A stretch of DNA of 64,000 nt, taken from the NCBI RefSeq assembly GCF_016918855.1, contig NZ_JADKYB010000009.1, forward strand, positions 1 through 64,000, in the 5' to 3' direction. Shown piece by piece: positions 16,988-25,384 of the stretch; the first letter of the stretch is position 1, and every line of letters starts with the position of its first letter. Position numbers and translations under genes: made by a program. The notes below the pieces were generated by a model, which was not told where the DNA came from, did not search any database, and was given only the letters and a program-made list of their open reading frames with translations. The stretch is from Actinacidiphila acididurans. GTDB taxonomy: Bacteria > Actinomycetota > Actinomycetes > Streptomycetales > Streptomycetaceae.

Positions 16988-17596
16988 TCACTCAACAGAG
17001 TCCAACGCCGGGGCAATTGTGGCGAAGGCCCGGTCGGTCAATGCGGCGGGGTCCTCGGCACCGTCGCTACCGCTCCACCGTTGCAGCACGGCGTCGAAGG
17101 CGGTGAGCGCCATCCCGGCGGCCAACTGCGGGTACAGATCGGTGTCAGCGTCGAGCCCCAGGCGCTGCGCCAACTCTGCTGCCAGGTCGTCGCGCCACTG
17201 GTCCTGGTGCTCCAGGAAGCGTGCGCGCAGGGCGGTGGTGCGCAGAATCAGCTGAACCACGCGCAATGCTCTGTCGGAATGGTCGGCGCAGGCTGCCATG
17301 GAGACCCAGACGGTGTGCCGCAGGGACGCGGAAGGCTGCTCCTCGATGGGGCGAGACGCCAGCGCTGCGCGCATGCCGGTGCCCATGTCGGCCAGGAACT
17401 GGACGACCACGTCCTCCTTGGAGGCGAAGTACCGGAAGAACGTTCGCTTGGACACGCCGGCGGTGGCCGCGATCTCGTCGATGGTGACCGCGTCGAACCC
17501 CTTCAGTGCCAGTAGCTGCAGCGCCGCTTCGCTCAGCTCGTTGGAGACGAGTTGGCGTTTGCGCTGGGCCATGGTGACTTCGGGGCGGGAGCTCAC
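16988..17596 (-). CDS. TetR-family regulator divergent from an SDR
   Basis: A 202-residue repressor with the HTH TIDEIAATAGVSKRTFFRYF at about residues 38-57 and the helical C-terminal domain seen in Streptomyces regulators of the same HTH type (conserved NVSxRTFFRYFxSKED). The long N-terminus (MSSRPEVTMAQRKRQ) contains a second possible start, the Met in VTMAQRKR. It is transcribed away from the SDR at 17677. The 80-bp gap holds a clear inverted repeat (17623-17657), so it most likely represses both itself and the dehydrogenase. Confidence 0.88.
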   Translation of the reverse strand: MSSRPEVTMAQRKRQLVSNELSEAALQLLALKGFDAVTIDEIAATAGVSKRTFFRYFASKEDVVVQFLADMGTGMRAALASRPIEEQPSASLRHTVWVSMAACADHSDRALRVVQLILRTTALRARFLEHQDQWRDDLAAELAQRLGLDADTDLYPQLAAGMALTAFDAVLQRWSGSDGAEDPAALTDRAFATIAPALDSVE

Positions 17597-17622
17597 CGGG
17601 CAATCCTACCGCCATGCCATCC

Positions 17623-17657
17623 ATGGCACTTGGTAACTACTTGACACCGAGTGCCAT
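17623..17657. promoter_or_regulatory. Probable TetR operator
   Basis: Inverted repeat with 12-bp arms ATGGCACTTGGT (17623-17634) and ACCGAGTGCCAT (17646-17657), one mismatch and an 11-base spacer. It lies between the divergent TetR and SDR genes and overlaps TTGACA (17641-17646), a candidate -35 box for the SDR. Binding would block that promoter. Confidence 0.65.
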
Positions 17658-17676
17658 GTACGGCAACGTGTGCCGC

Positions 17677-18612
17677 ATGGGGAAGAATCAGCGCTGGACC
17701 ACCGATCGGATCCCGGACCAGGCCGAGCGGGTGTTTGTCGTCACCGGAGCCAACAGCGGCCTCGGCCTGGCGACCACCCGGGCACTCGCCCGCAAGGGCG
17801 GGCACGTGATCCTCGCCGTACGCGACGAGGCGAAAGGCCACCGGGCCGCCGCAGAGATCACCGCTGAGCAGCCTGGCGCCGACCTTGAGGTGCGCCGCCT
17901 CGACCTGGCCGATCTCGATTCGGTCCGAGCGTTCGCCGATCAGTTGCGCGCCGATCATCCGCGGCTGGACGTGCTCGTCAACAACGCCGGCCTGATGGCG
18001 CCGCCCCGCTCACTGAGCGCCCAGGGCCACGAGTTGCAGTTCGCCTGCAACCACCTCGGCCACTTCGCGCTCACCGGTCTACTGCTCGACCTGCTGACCG
18101 ACGGCAAAGACCCCCGCGTAGTCACGGTAAGCTCGACCAACCACCGGCAGGGGCACCTCTACTTCAACGACCTTTCCGGCGAGCGCACGTATTCGCCCAT
18201 GCGGTTTTACAACCAGTCGAAGTTCGCCAACGCCGTCTTCGGATGGGAACTCCACCGGAGGCTGACCGCGGCCGACAGCCCGGTGCGCAGCCTGCTCGCC
18301 CACCCCGGCTACGCCTCCACCAACCTCCAAACAAGCGCGCCGGTCGGCATGGTGAAGGTGCTGTTCGGCCGCGTCCTCGCCCCGCTCGCCCAGCCCCCGG
18401 AACAGGGTGCACTGCCCCAGCTGTACGCGGCCACCGCCCCGGACGTGGAGGGCGGTGAGTTCATCGGGCCGGACGGCTTCGCCGAGCTGCGCGGCGGCCC
18501 GACGCAAGTGCAGTTGTCCACCGCGGCAGCCGATCCCCGGACCGGCCGCCGTCTGTGGGAACTGTCGGAACAACTCACCGACGTGCGGTTCCCGTTTCCG
18601 GCCACTTCCTGA
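17677..18612 (+). CDS. SDR oxidoreductase (retinol dehydrogenase-like)
   Basis: A 311-residue short-chain dehydrogenase of the WW-domain oxidoreductase/retinol dehydrogenase-like class common in actinobacteria. Key motifs are TGANSGLG (cofactor), LVNNAGLMAPP, the serine in VTVSSTNHRQG and YNQSKFAN, equivalent to Y-x-x-x-K. ATG 17677 is preferred over ATG 17656 because the latter lies inside the operator palindrome; both precede the conserved domain. It is probably repressed by the divergent TetR. The substrate is unknown; an exogenous carbonyl or xenobiotic is an inference from the regulator. Confidence 0.88.
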   Translation: MGKNQRWTTDRIPDQAERVFVVTGANSGLGLATTRALARKGGHVILAVRDEAKGHRAAAEITAEQPGADLEVRRLDLADLDSVRAFADQLRADHPRLDVLVNNAGLMAPPRSLSAQGHELQFACNHLGHFALTGLLLDLLTDGKDPRVVTVSSTNHRQGHLYFNDLSGERTYSPMRFYNQSKFANAVFGWELHRRLTAADSPVRSLLAHPGYASTNLQTSAPVGMVKVLFGRVLAPLAQPPEQGALPQLYAATAPDVEGGEFIGPDGFAELRGGPTQVQLSTAAADPRTGRRLWELSEQLTDVRFPFPATS

Positions 18613-18702
18613 CGAAGAGGTTGCGCGGATGGGCGTGGGCGCCCGGCCACCTCGCCGCCTCCGGGGGCCTGGTGATCGAGCCGTGCCACGGATCGGTCCG
18701 AT

Positions 18703-18810
18703 TACGTGCGCGCCGACAGGGTGTACCCCTCCCGTAAGAACCGGGCCTGCCTGCGCCGCCGCGAGGCTGTGGCCACCGGTCACGGCAAGCTCGCAGCCCC
18801 GCCACAACAG
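18703..18810 (+). mobile_element. IS5-family transposase scar
   Basis: The stretch encodes RADRVYPSRKNRACLRRR joined directly to EAVATGHGKLA. These are two conserved blocks of IS5-type transposases (the adkaYpSrknRayLRrRgI block and the AVATRYDKLA block) with the intervening part deleted. A larger remnant with the same blocks is at 46586-46940. It is inactive. Confidence 0.65.
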
Positions 18811-18829
18811 CCGGTCACGTCATCGGACC

Positions 18830-19270
18830 TTACGGAGAGTTGGCCGGCGGTCCGTCAAGTCGAAGTGTCCCCCGCATCTCATCGCGGGTCGCTGGGCCGG
18901 GATCACGAACAGTCCGGCCGAGCTCGGACGGCCAATCTGGACGGAAACGTCGCGCGAAGTCTGTGAAGTCGCTCCGCAGATACCGTGGGTCCGACGGCTT
19001 CAGCCGGATCTGCTGACGGCTGTCGGCCCACCAGACCTCGAAGTCGGCAACGGTGCCTTCCGCCGGCCAGTCGTCGCTATGTTCCGGAAGCAACAGGCCG
19101 TCAACGAAGCCCCCGACGCTCAGGCCGATATCCACGAAGATCCCGATCGTGCCAGGCCGAGGAACCTTCACGACGATGCCCTCGAAGACCTGCCCGAACC
19201 GCAGCCCCCTCCGAATCCGAGTCCACTCGGCATCGGTCACCACGAGTGCATCTTCGCACCTCGTCCGCAT
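18830..19270 (-). CDS. S1 RNA-binding domain protein
   Basis: A 146-residue protein with one S1-type OB fold: FGQVFEGIVVKVPRPGTIGI (about residues 25-44), FVDIG and GGFVDGLLLPEH. This resembles the pattern of S1 domains in ribosomal protein S1 and related small proteins. The C-terminal 50 residues are polar and probably flexible. ATG 19270 gives a short extra leader; an internal GTG (VVTDAEW) is an alternative start. Streptomyces carry several such single-S1 proteins of unknown role. Upstream on the other strand lies the degraded XRE gene. Confidence 0.75.
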   Translation of the reverse strand: MRTRCEDALVVTDAEWTRIRRGLRFGQVFEGIVVKVPRPGTIGIFVDIGLSVGGFVDGLLLPEHSDDWPAEGTVADFEVWWADSRQQIRLKPSDPRYLRSDFTDFARRFRPDWPSELGRTVRDPGPATRDEMRGTLRLDGPPANSP

Positions 19271-19370
19271 CGCGAGTCACCGGACTCGGGCGCCGGAGTT
19301 CCGTCACTGAATGTGCCGGGTGACACCCGCGCGGGCAGGCTGCCGGACGGTTCCGCGCAAGACTCGGATC

Positions 19371-19812
19371 ATGAGCAGCAGTCCGTGGTCGTCCTCGACG
19401 GAACCCGGCGCGTTCTTGCGCAGTCGGCGTGCCGCCGTCACCCCTGAGGAGGCAGGCCTGTCCAGCTTCGGCCAGCGACTGGTGCCGGGCCTGCGACGAG
19501 AGGAGCTTGCCGCGGGCATCAGCGTCACCTACTACACGCGGCTCGAGCAGGGCGAGAGCCACCGGATCTCGGACTCGGTCCTCGACGCCCTCACGTGCGT
19601 GCTTGGCCTGGGGCCGGACGAGCGGGGGCGAGCACCGAATATCGCCCGCTTCACCTTCCTGGATTCAGCCGCACGCGACCTCTTTCCCGATTGGGAGGAC
19701 CAGGCCCGCACCGTCACCGCTTATCTGCGTCTCGTCGCCGCCCAATACCCGGACGACCCCACCCTGCACGCCCTCGTCGGCGAACTCAGCGTGCACAGCG
19801 CCGGGCGGCTAG
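19371..19812 (+). pseudogene. Degraded XRE-family regulator (MmyB-like)
   Basis: The N-terminus (FLRSRRAAVTPEEAGL, then RLVPGLRREELAAGISVTYY and TRLEQGE) is that of the same HTH class as the gene at 3920-4786, but two or three residues are missing inside the HTH (LAxLAGVS reduced to LAAGIS). After GLGPDERG about 70 residues of the linker and ligand domain are absent. The text resumes with FTFLDSAARDLFPDWEDQAR and LHALVGELSVHSAG, then loses similarity at the end of the opposing gene. The frame is open but the protein cannot fold normally. Confidence 0.6.
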
Positions 19813-20132
19813 ACCCCCGGCTTGTCGTGGGAGTCGTCGTCGATCGGGCCGGGCGAGGTGAAGTCGGGGCTGGAGAAATCCGGGCTGGAGAAGCCGGCCT
19901 CGTCCGGGACGAGGTCGTCGGTGTCCTCGGCCTCGTAGTCCGGGCCCTCGAAGGGCGGAACCTCGAAGTCCGGCGGCTGGTAGTCCGGGATCTCGGGTAC
20001 GTCGTCGGGACCGGTGAAGTCCGGGCTCGAGAAGTCGGGACTCGAAAAGCCCGGGCTGGAGAAGTCGGGCCCGTCGTGCCCCCTCCGCCCGTCCTCCGCA
20101 TCCCCGTCCGGCCGCGCCGATTCCTCGCTCAT
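19809..20132 (-). CDS. Acidic protein with SSPDF pentapeptide repeats
   Basis: A 107-residue, strongly acidic, proline- and serine-rich protein. Pentapeptides of the form SSPDF/SSPGF/TSPGP occur in two runs: GPDFSSPGFSSPDFSSPDF near residues 21-39 and FSSPDFSSPDFTSPGP near 83-98. In between are EIPDYQPPDFEVPPFEGPDY. There is no hydrophobic segment, so it is probably a disordered cytoplasmic protein. Its 3' end touches the broken XRE gene. Codon third positions are rich in G/C in this frame, which supports a real gene. The function is unknown. Confidence 0.6.
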   Translation of the reverse strand: MSEESARPDGDAEDGRRGHDGPDFSSPGFSSPDFSSPDFTGPDDVPEIPDYQPPDFEVPPFEGPDYEAEDTDDLVPDEAGFSSPDFSSPDFTSPGPIDDDSHDKPGV

Positions 20133-20501
20133 GTGGCTCTCCCTGCTGTCGGCGGCCCACGGGACGCGGTGGGCGTACGCCGGAGCACCGTCGTACGCGC
20201 GGCTCCCAGAGTACGGCCGAACGGCTCGCGAAACGGCGGCACTTGGCGGACCGACGGCTCACGGGAGAACGGAGGGGCGCGAGGCCACTCGCAGCAAGCG
20301 GCCGCGCGGCGCCGGCCGCGAACCGGCCACGGACCCGCACTCCCGGCGTCCACACGGTCGGCGCAGCTCATCGCACTGTTACGGATGACGGCACCAGCGG
20401 TTCCCGGCAGGTTCACGGTGCCGCGCCGGGCGGTTCCTAGCGTCGCAACCGATCCGATGATCACCCGGGTACGCGGGCGACGGACGAAGGAGCACACGCA
20501 C

Positions 20502-23036
20502 ATGGACACCACGAGACACACTCCCGTTCCGGACCAGGAACCGAGAGCGGCAGACCTCACCCGACGGACGCTCGTCGTCGCGGCCGGTGCCGCCGTCGCG
20601 GCCGCCGGGGTCGGCGCGGGCCAGGCCGAGGCGGCGACCCCGGCGCCCGGGGCCGGTTCCGGCAGCCACGACGGCGGCCCGGGTCCGTACGGCGACGGGA
20701 GCACCACCGCGCGGGGGCAGTGGCTGGCGGGCGACACCCACGTCCACGACGACCACTCCTCGGACGGCAGCCTGCCGCGGCAGACGTCCAAGCAGACGCA
20801 GCCGGGCAACCTGCCCGTCGGCGACCAGATCGGCCAGGGCGAGCGCACCGGCCTGGACTTCATGCCGCTGACCGACCACCGCACCTACGACCAGCACTGG
20901 GACCCCCAGTGGACGTCGTCGGAACTGCTGCTGATCCCCGGCGAGGAGGCCAACGGCTCCCCGCACGCGATCGTGCTCGGCGCGGTGGACGTGATCGTCG
21001 ACGGCGCCAACCCGCCCGGCTCCGCGTCCTACCGGCACGTCCAGCAGTCCGTCTGGGACGCGCACGCGCAGAACGCGGTCTGGTCGCAGGCGCACCCCGA
21101 CGACGGCGAGTACACCCCCGCCGCCGGCGTCAACGACAACGCCAGCGTCCAGGGCGCCGACCTGGTCGAGGTGCTGAACGTGGCCAGCGACCCGGACGCC
21201 GAGGTCGACTACGCAGAGAACCGCTGGAACGCCGGATTCCGCTTCGGGGTCTCGGCGGCCAGCGACTGCCACTTCCGCGAGCTGTGGGGCATCGCCGGAC
21301 CCGGCCAGCCGACCACGCACGTCCTCGCCGCCCGCCGCTCCGTACGGGCCGTGCTCGACGGGTTCCGGGCCGGGCACACCACTGTGTCGCAGAACATCCA
21401 GGGTCCGTTCCTGACGATCGAGGCGGACGCCGACGGCGACGGCGTCTTCGAGGCGCTGGGCGGGGACGAGATCGTCCTGCCCCGCCACGGCCTGCCGAAG
21501 AAGGCCGCCCTGCGCGTCACCGTACGCGGCGGCCAGGGCATGACCGTGCACGTGTACGCCGCGCCCGGCCGGTCCGCGGGCCCCGTGGCGACGTTCACCG
21601 TGCAGCAGGCGGAAGAGGTGCACGAACTCCCGCTCGCCCTCGGCGCGGCGGATCACACCTGGTACCGGGTGGAGGCCCGCTCGCCCGGCGGCATCTCCGG
21701 CGCGAATGCGAACCCCGATCTGCCGGACCAGTTGCGCGGCGCCACCTCGCCGGTCTTCCTGTCCGTCGGCGCGCCCGCCGAGCCCCGGCCGGAGATCGCG
21801 CTGCCGGCCGCCGACCGTACGGCCGACCCGGCCCGCGCCGTGTTCGGCGAACCCGGCGGCTTCGCCGGCTTCCCGGACGTGGCCGTCGACGGCGACACCA
21901 CGCACATCGTGGCCGAGGTCCACGAGAACCAGGCCACGAAGGTGGTCTACCGCAGGCTGGACGCCAAGGGCCGGCTCACCCGGACCGTCACGCTCTCCCG
22001 CGACTCCGCGACCGCCCGCTCCCCGCGCATCGCGGTGTCCGGCCGCCACGTGTGGGTGGCCTGGCAGGACGAACGCGGCCTGGAGCAGCCGCACCGGCCG
22101 GTGATCATGCTGGCCCACAGCACCGACAGCGGCCGCTCCTTCCCGGCGCCCCGTCAGCTCGGCTCCGGCCGGGGCCGTGCCGTCCACCCGGCGCTCGCGC
22201 TGGTCGACGGCGGCCACCCGCTGGTCGCCTGGGCCGAGAACAGCGGCGGCGCCTTCGACGTCTACGCACAGGTCGTGGGCGTCGACAGCGCGCCGGTGAA
22301 CATCTCCGCGGCCGGCAAGACGGTCAGCGCCGGCACCGCCAACGACGCCCGCTCGCCCCGCTACCCGGCCTCCCTCTTCCCCTCGATCGGCACGGACGAC
22401 CGCGGCCGGGCGGTGATCGCCTGGCAGGACGACCGCTACGACCCGGACCCGCTGTGGACCGGCCACACCCCGCCCGCGGGCCAGTCGGCGAGCGGCGGCA
22501 CCGACCCGGACAACTGGCAGATCCTGGCCGCCGTACGCACCTCGCCGGGGCGCGGCTGGGGCACCCCGGTCCAGGTCAGCGCGGTCACCGACCGGGCCGA
22601 CCGGCACCCCGCCCTGGCCTTCGCCGCCGACGGCACGATCGTCGCCGCCTGGGAGAGCGGCGCCCTGCAGAGCTCCGGCGCCAACCTCCAGTTGCGCGCC
22701 GCCCGCTCCTCCGACGGGGGCACGACCTGGACCCCGTACGAGCAGGTCGCCCTCGAACCCACCGCCATGAGCCAGCGTGCCGTGCTGAGCCAGAGCCCCG
22801 ACGGCACGGTCCGCGCGGTCTGGTACGACTCGCGCGCCGCGGACTGGCGCTGGAAGATCTTCACCGCCACCTTCGACAGCGCGACCGGCTGGTCGCCCGC
22901 CGCCCAGGTGACCACCCGCGGGAACAACACCTGGCCCGCGCTGGACCGCGGAGTCGTGGTCTTCACCAGCGACCGCGCCGCGACGCGCCTCCAGCGGGAC
23001 CGGACGCACGAGGTGTACCTGATCACCCTGCGCTGA
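20502..23036 (+). CDS. Tat-exported PHP-type metallohydrolase fused to a beta-propeller-like region
   Basis: An 844-residue protein. The N-terminus has a twin-arginine signal (LTRRTLVVAAGA at about residues 19-30, then an AEAATP cleavage region). Residues about 75-310 form a CehA/McbA-like PHP domain: DTHVHDDHSSDG (metal ligands), TDHRTY, SQAHPDDGEYTP, and SAASDCHF near the end. From about residue 450, repeated motifs such as IAVSGRHVWVAWQDER, SIGTDDRGRAVIAWQDDR and ARSSDGGTTWTPYE look like sialidase/BNR-type blades. The enzyme should act outside the cell on a phosphoester or similar bond, with the blades giving substrate or surface binding. The start is fixed by GAAGGAG upstream of ATG 20502. 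Confidence 0.82.
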   Translation: MDTTRHTPVPDQEPRAADLTRRTLVVAAGAAVAAAGVGAGQAEAATPAPGAGSGSHDGGPGPYGDGSTTARGQWLAGDTHVHDDHSSDGSLPRQTSKQTQPGNLPVGDQIGQGERTGLDFMPLTDHRTYDQHWDPQWTSSELLLIPGEEANGSPHAIVLGAVDVIVDGANPPGSASYRHVQQSVWDAHAQNAVWSQAHPDDGEYTPAAGVNDNASVQGADLVEVLNVASDPDAEVDYAENRWNAGFRFGVSAASDCHFRELWGIAGPGQPTTHVLAARRSVRAVLDGFRAGHTTVSQNIQGPFLTIEADADGDGVFEALGGDEIVLPRHGLPKKAALRVTVRGGQGMTVHVYAAPGRSAGPVATFTVQQAEEVHELPLALGAADHTWYRVEARSPGGISGANANPDLPDQLRGATSPVFLSVGAPAEPRPEIALPAADRTADPARAVFGEPGGFAGFPDVAVDGDTTHIVAEVHENQATKVVYRRLDAKGRLTRTVTLSRDSATARSPRIAVSGRHVWVAWQDERGLEQPHRPVIMLAHSTDSGRSFPAPRQLGSGRGRAVHPALALVDGGHPLVAWAENSGGAFDVYAQVVGVDSAPVNISAAGKTVSAGTANDARSPRYPASLFPSIGTDDRGRAVIAWQDDRYDPDPLWTGHTPPAGQSASGGTDPDNWQILAAVRTSPGRGWGTPVQVSAVTDRADRHPALAFAADGTIVAAWESGALQSSGANLQLRAARSSDGGTTWTPYEQVALEPTAMSQRAVLSQSPDGTVRAVWYDSRAADWRWKIFTATFDSATGWSPAAQVTTRGNNTWPALDRGVVVFTSDRAATRLQRDRTHEVYLITLR

Positions 23037-23159
23037 TCCTGCGGCGCCGATTCACGCGAACGCCCCGGGTGCCGCACGCGGTGTCCGTACGGAAGCGGTA
23101 CTCACCCTTGTGGTCTCACGCGTGCCGATCGGGCCCGACGGTCCGGTGCGGCCGGGGGG

Positions 23160-23528
23160 CTACCGCCGGGGACGGGGGCCCGGGGCGTTCGGGGGACGGC
23201 GGGGGCCGAGCGGTGTCATCGGCAGGCAGGCCAGGGCCAGGGTCAGAGCCGGGGCCAGCCGGTGGGCCGCGGTGCGGCAACCGGTGGCGGGCGGGGCCGT
23301 CGGCGGTTCCAGGACGCGGGGGAGGGCGTCGGGGTGGCGTTCGGCCCGTTCGAGGTGGGCCTGTTGGCGCAGGGCCTCTTGTCGCTCCGGCGGCGGGGAC
23401 GGGGGCGTGCCGAGCCGGTCCGGGGCCGGGGGCTCGTTCGGGGAGCCCGTTCGCCCGACCGGTAGTGCGGCGGCGCGACGCGTACCGGAGGACGGGGCCG
23501 GTCTGCCGCCCGCGCACCCGCCTTTCAC
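23160..23528 (-). CDS. Possible small hypothetical protein
   Basis: A minus-strand frame ending at 23160 has strong G/C bias at third positions over its last 80 or so codons (QEALRQQAHLERAERHPDAL, then a mildly hydrophobic RLAPALTLALACLP). The start is unclear; GTG 23528 would give 122 residues and the frame is open to 23723. The protein would be proline-rich, with one weak hydrophobic stretch near the C-terminus. No family is recognised. It is convergent with the PHP-domain gene. The support is codon bias only. Confidence 0.35.
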   Translation of the reverse strand: MKGGCAGGRPAPSSGTRRAAALPVGRTGSPNEPPAPDRLGTPPSPPPERQEALRQQAHLERAERHPDALPRVLEPPTAPPATGCRTAAHRLAPALTLALACLPMTPLGPRRPPNAPGPRPRR

Positions 23529-24176
23529 ATCGAGCCCCGCAAAAGCGCCGTGCGACGGCAGTTCCTCTGACCTCTCCGACTTTTCGGCGGCGTCATCCGG
23601 TCCAGATCTCCTTGCGTCAGGACAGCGCCCTTGGCGCGGTGTTCCGTCACGAGGTGGTACAGAGATCACGCGTGTGAATCCGTAATACGGCGAGCGGGCA
23701 CATCCGGCGATACGTCTCGGCATCGCTCCGGTGGGAATCCCGGTACGGAAATGTCCGGCCCCGAATGGTGCCCACCAGCATGCTGCGCCGCTCTCGGCGC
23801 GTCAAGACCGGCCCGCCCCCCTCTTCCCGCCGCCCGCCGCCGGATCGTCGCCGTATCGATCAACCCGGCGAAGACCATTATTACGGGGCTGTGAATTCGA
23901 GTGCCGCGCGGGCCGCGGCCATGCCCTTCCCGAAGCGGCCGGATCCCGCCACGGGAAAGGCCGCGTAATTCACCAGGGGCCCGAGGCGCCGCCCGGCCGG
24001 GAGGAGGAGGCGTGCGGTCGGTCCCAGGTGGCGCACTTGGTGAGGCCCGCGTGGTGCCCGCGGGCACGCCTGGAGCGGGCTCGATCGGGCCGGCGTCCCG
24101 GCGGACATCGCGGTGCGAAACGTGGACCCGTAGGTTGTACCCGAACAGGTGATGCCGCGTGCTGTGGAGGTGGGCC
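23529..24176. other. Long intergenic region, no gene recognised
   Basis: About 650 bases of lower-GC sequence without a convincing coding frame. The right end carries the ribosome site of the DUF5709 gene. GTGAATTCG near 23891 and a matching AATTCAC near 23967 could form a weak long-range hairpin. Confidence 0.45.
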
Positions 24177-24665
24177 ATGCCCGACGAAGAACTGATGGGT
24201 GACGAGGTCTACCAGCCGGACGGCTCCGAGGTGCAGGACGACGAAGGGCTCCTGGACCCGCAGGACACCCTGCTCGACCGCGGTGTCGAGGATGCCGAGG
24301 ACGAGGGCTACTCGCCGCCGGAGCGCCCGCTGGCCGTCAACCGGTACGGCGTCACCGCGCGGGAGCAACGCGAGGGCGAGTCACTGGACCAACTGCTCGC
24401 CGAGGAGGAGCCCGACGTCGAGCCGTACGCCGGGGACGGGGTCGGCGACAGCCTGGCCGACGGCGAACTCCTCGACCCCGAGGCGGGGGAGTACCGCAGC
24501 GGCCGGCTGGTCTCCCACGATCCGGCCGTCCCCCTCGCCCCCGGCGAGGAGGCCGACCTGTGGGCGACCGATGTCGGCATCTCCGGCGGCGCCGCGTCCG
24601 CCGAGGAGGCCGCGATGCACGTGGTCGCCGATCCGCAGGCCGCGGAGTACGACCAGGACTTCTGA
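24177..24665 (+). CDS. DUF5709 family protein
   Basis: A 162-residue, very acidic cytoplasmic protein. The conserved DUF5709 features are the N-terminal GLLDPQDTLLDRGVEDAEDE, YSPPERP, the central TAREQREGESLDQLLAEEEP, GELLDPEAGEYRSGRLV and the C-terminal DVGISGGAASAEEAAMHV. The family is widespread in Streptomyces and has no known function; its charge suggests a binding protein or stress-related role. ATG 24177 has GGAGG seven bases upstream. It ends before a strong hairpin shared with the convergent secreted-protein gene. Confidence 0.9.
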   Translation: MPDEELMGDEVYQPDGSEVQDDEGLLDPQDTLLDRGVEDAEDEGYSPPERPLAVNRYGVTAREQREGESLDQLLAEEEPDVEPYAGDGVGDSLADGELLDPEAGEYRSGRLVSHDPAVPLAPGEEADLWATDVGISGGAASAEEAAMHVVADPQAAEYDQDF

Positions 24666-24686
24666 GCGGGCAGCGGACGGTGGGCC

Positions 24687-24715
24687 AGCCCCTGCCGGGG
24701 AATCCGGCAGGGGCT
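24687..24715. terminator. Perfect 12-bp hairpin between convergent genes
   Basis: AGCCCCTGCCGG (24687-24698) and its exact complement (24704-24715) flank a 5-base loop. It lies 21 bases after the DUF5709 stop and downstream of the minus-strand gene ending at 24794. Confidence 0.8.
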
Positions 24716-24793
24716 CGCCCGTGGGGGTGTGCGCCGGCGGCCGTACGCGGAGGGCGTGGGGTGGTACGCGCGGGCGCCGGGCCGCGCCACGGG

Positions 24794-25384
24794 TTACGGG
24801 ATGGTCGTCACCGCGCTGTAGGCGGGCGAACTGGTTCCGGACGAGCCGTCGGGGAAGGTGACCGAGGCGATCGCGCCGGTCTGATAGCTCCCGGAGCTGT
24901 ACTGGTACTCGGTGTCCGCGGCGGCCTGGAGCGTCTGGTAGCTGATCCGCTCGCTGGAGGACAGCGCCGTGGTGCCCTTGAACAGCACGACCAGCATGTC
25001 GATCGAGTTCACGATGTTGGAGCAGGTCGTGTGCGCGATGCCCTCCACGCCACTGGGCCACGGGAAGGGACCGCCGTAGAAGCGGAACGGCTCGGAGGCG
25101 GTCACCGTGCAGGTGATCGCGACGTTGGGCGACACCTTGGGCGACCGGGTGACCGTGACGCCGGCTGCGCCGGTCGAGGCCTTGTACGTGCTGACGCCGG
25201 GCGGGATGACGAACGTCGTGCTCGTCGCGCCGTGCGCCGCGGTGGACGTGGTGGACGCGGCGGCCACCGGTGCGGCCGCCTGCGCGGCGGGAACGGCGAC
25301 CAGGGTGCCGGCGGCCCCCAGGGCGGCCACGGTCGCGGCCGCCAGGGCGGACCGGCCGGTGAGACGTGCTCGTTTCGGCGTCAC
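24794..25384 (-). CDS. Secreted protein of unknown function
   Basis: A 196-residue exported protein. A Sec signal peptide is clear: KRARLTGRSALAAATVAAL, then GAAGTLVAVPAAQAAAP with an AQA-A cleavage site near residue 37. The mature part is beta-rich with two cysteines (ITCTVTA and TTCSNIV) that can form one disulfide bond, and ends in a Ser/Tyr/Thr-rich tail. The GTG start at 25384 has AAGGAG upstream. It resembles small Streptomyces extracellular proteins of unknown role. A 14-bp palindrome 25 bases upstream may be its operator. Confidence 0.8.
   Translation of the reverse strand: MTPKRARLTGRSALAAATVAALGAAGTLVAVPAAQAAAPVAAASTTSTAAHGATSTTFVIPPGVSTYKASTGAAGVTVTRSPKVSPNVAITCTVTASEPFRFYGGPFPWPSGVEGIAHTTCSNIVNSIDMLVVLFKGTTALSSSERISYQTLQAAADTEYQYSSGSYQTGAIASVTFPDGSSGTSSPAYSAVTTIP

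Noticed and set aside
20379..23009. 876-codon minus-strand frame opposite the PHP-domain gene
   Set aside because: It is a shadow of the well-supported plus-strand gene; its product is Gly/Arg/Val-rich with no domain and the codon bias belongs to the plus frame.
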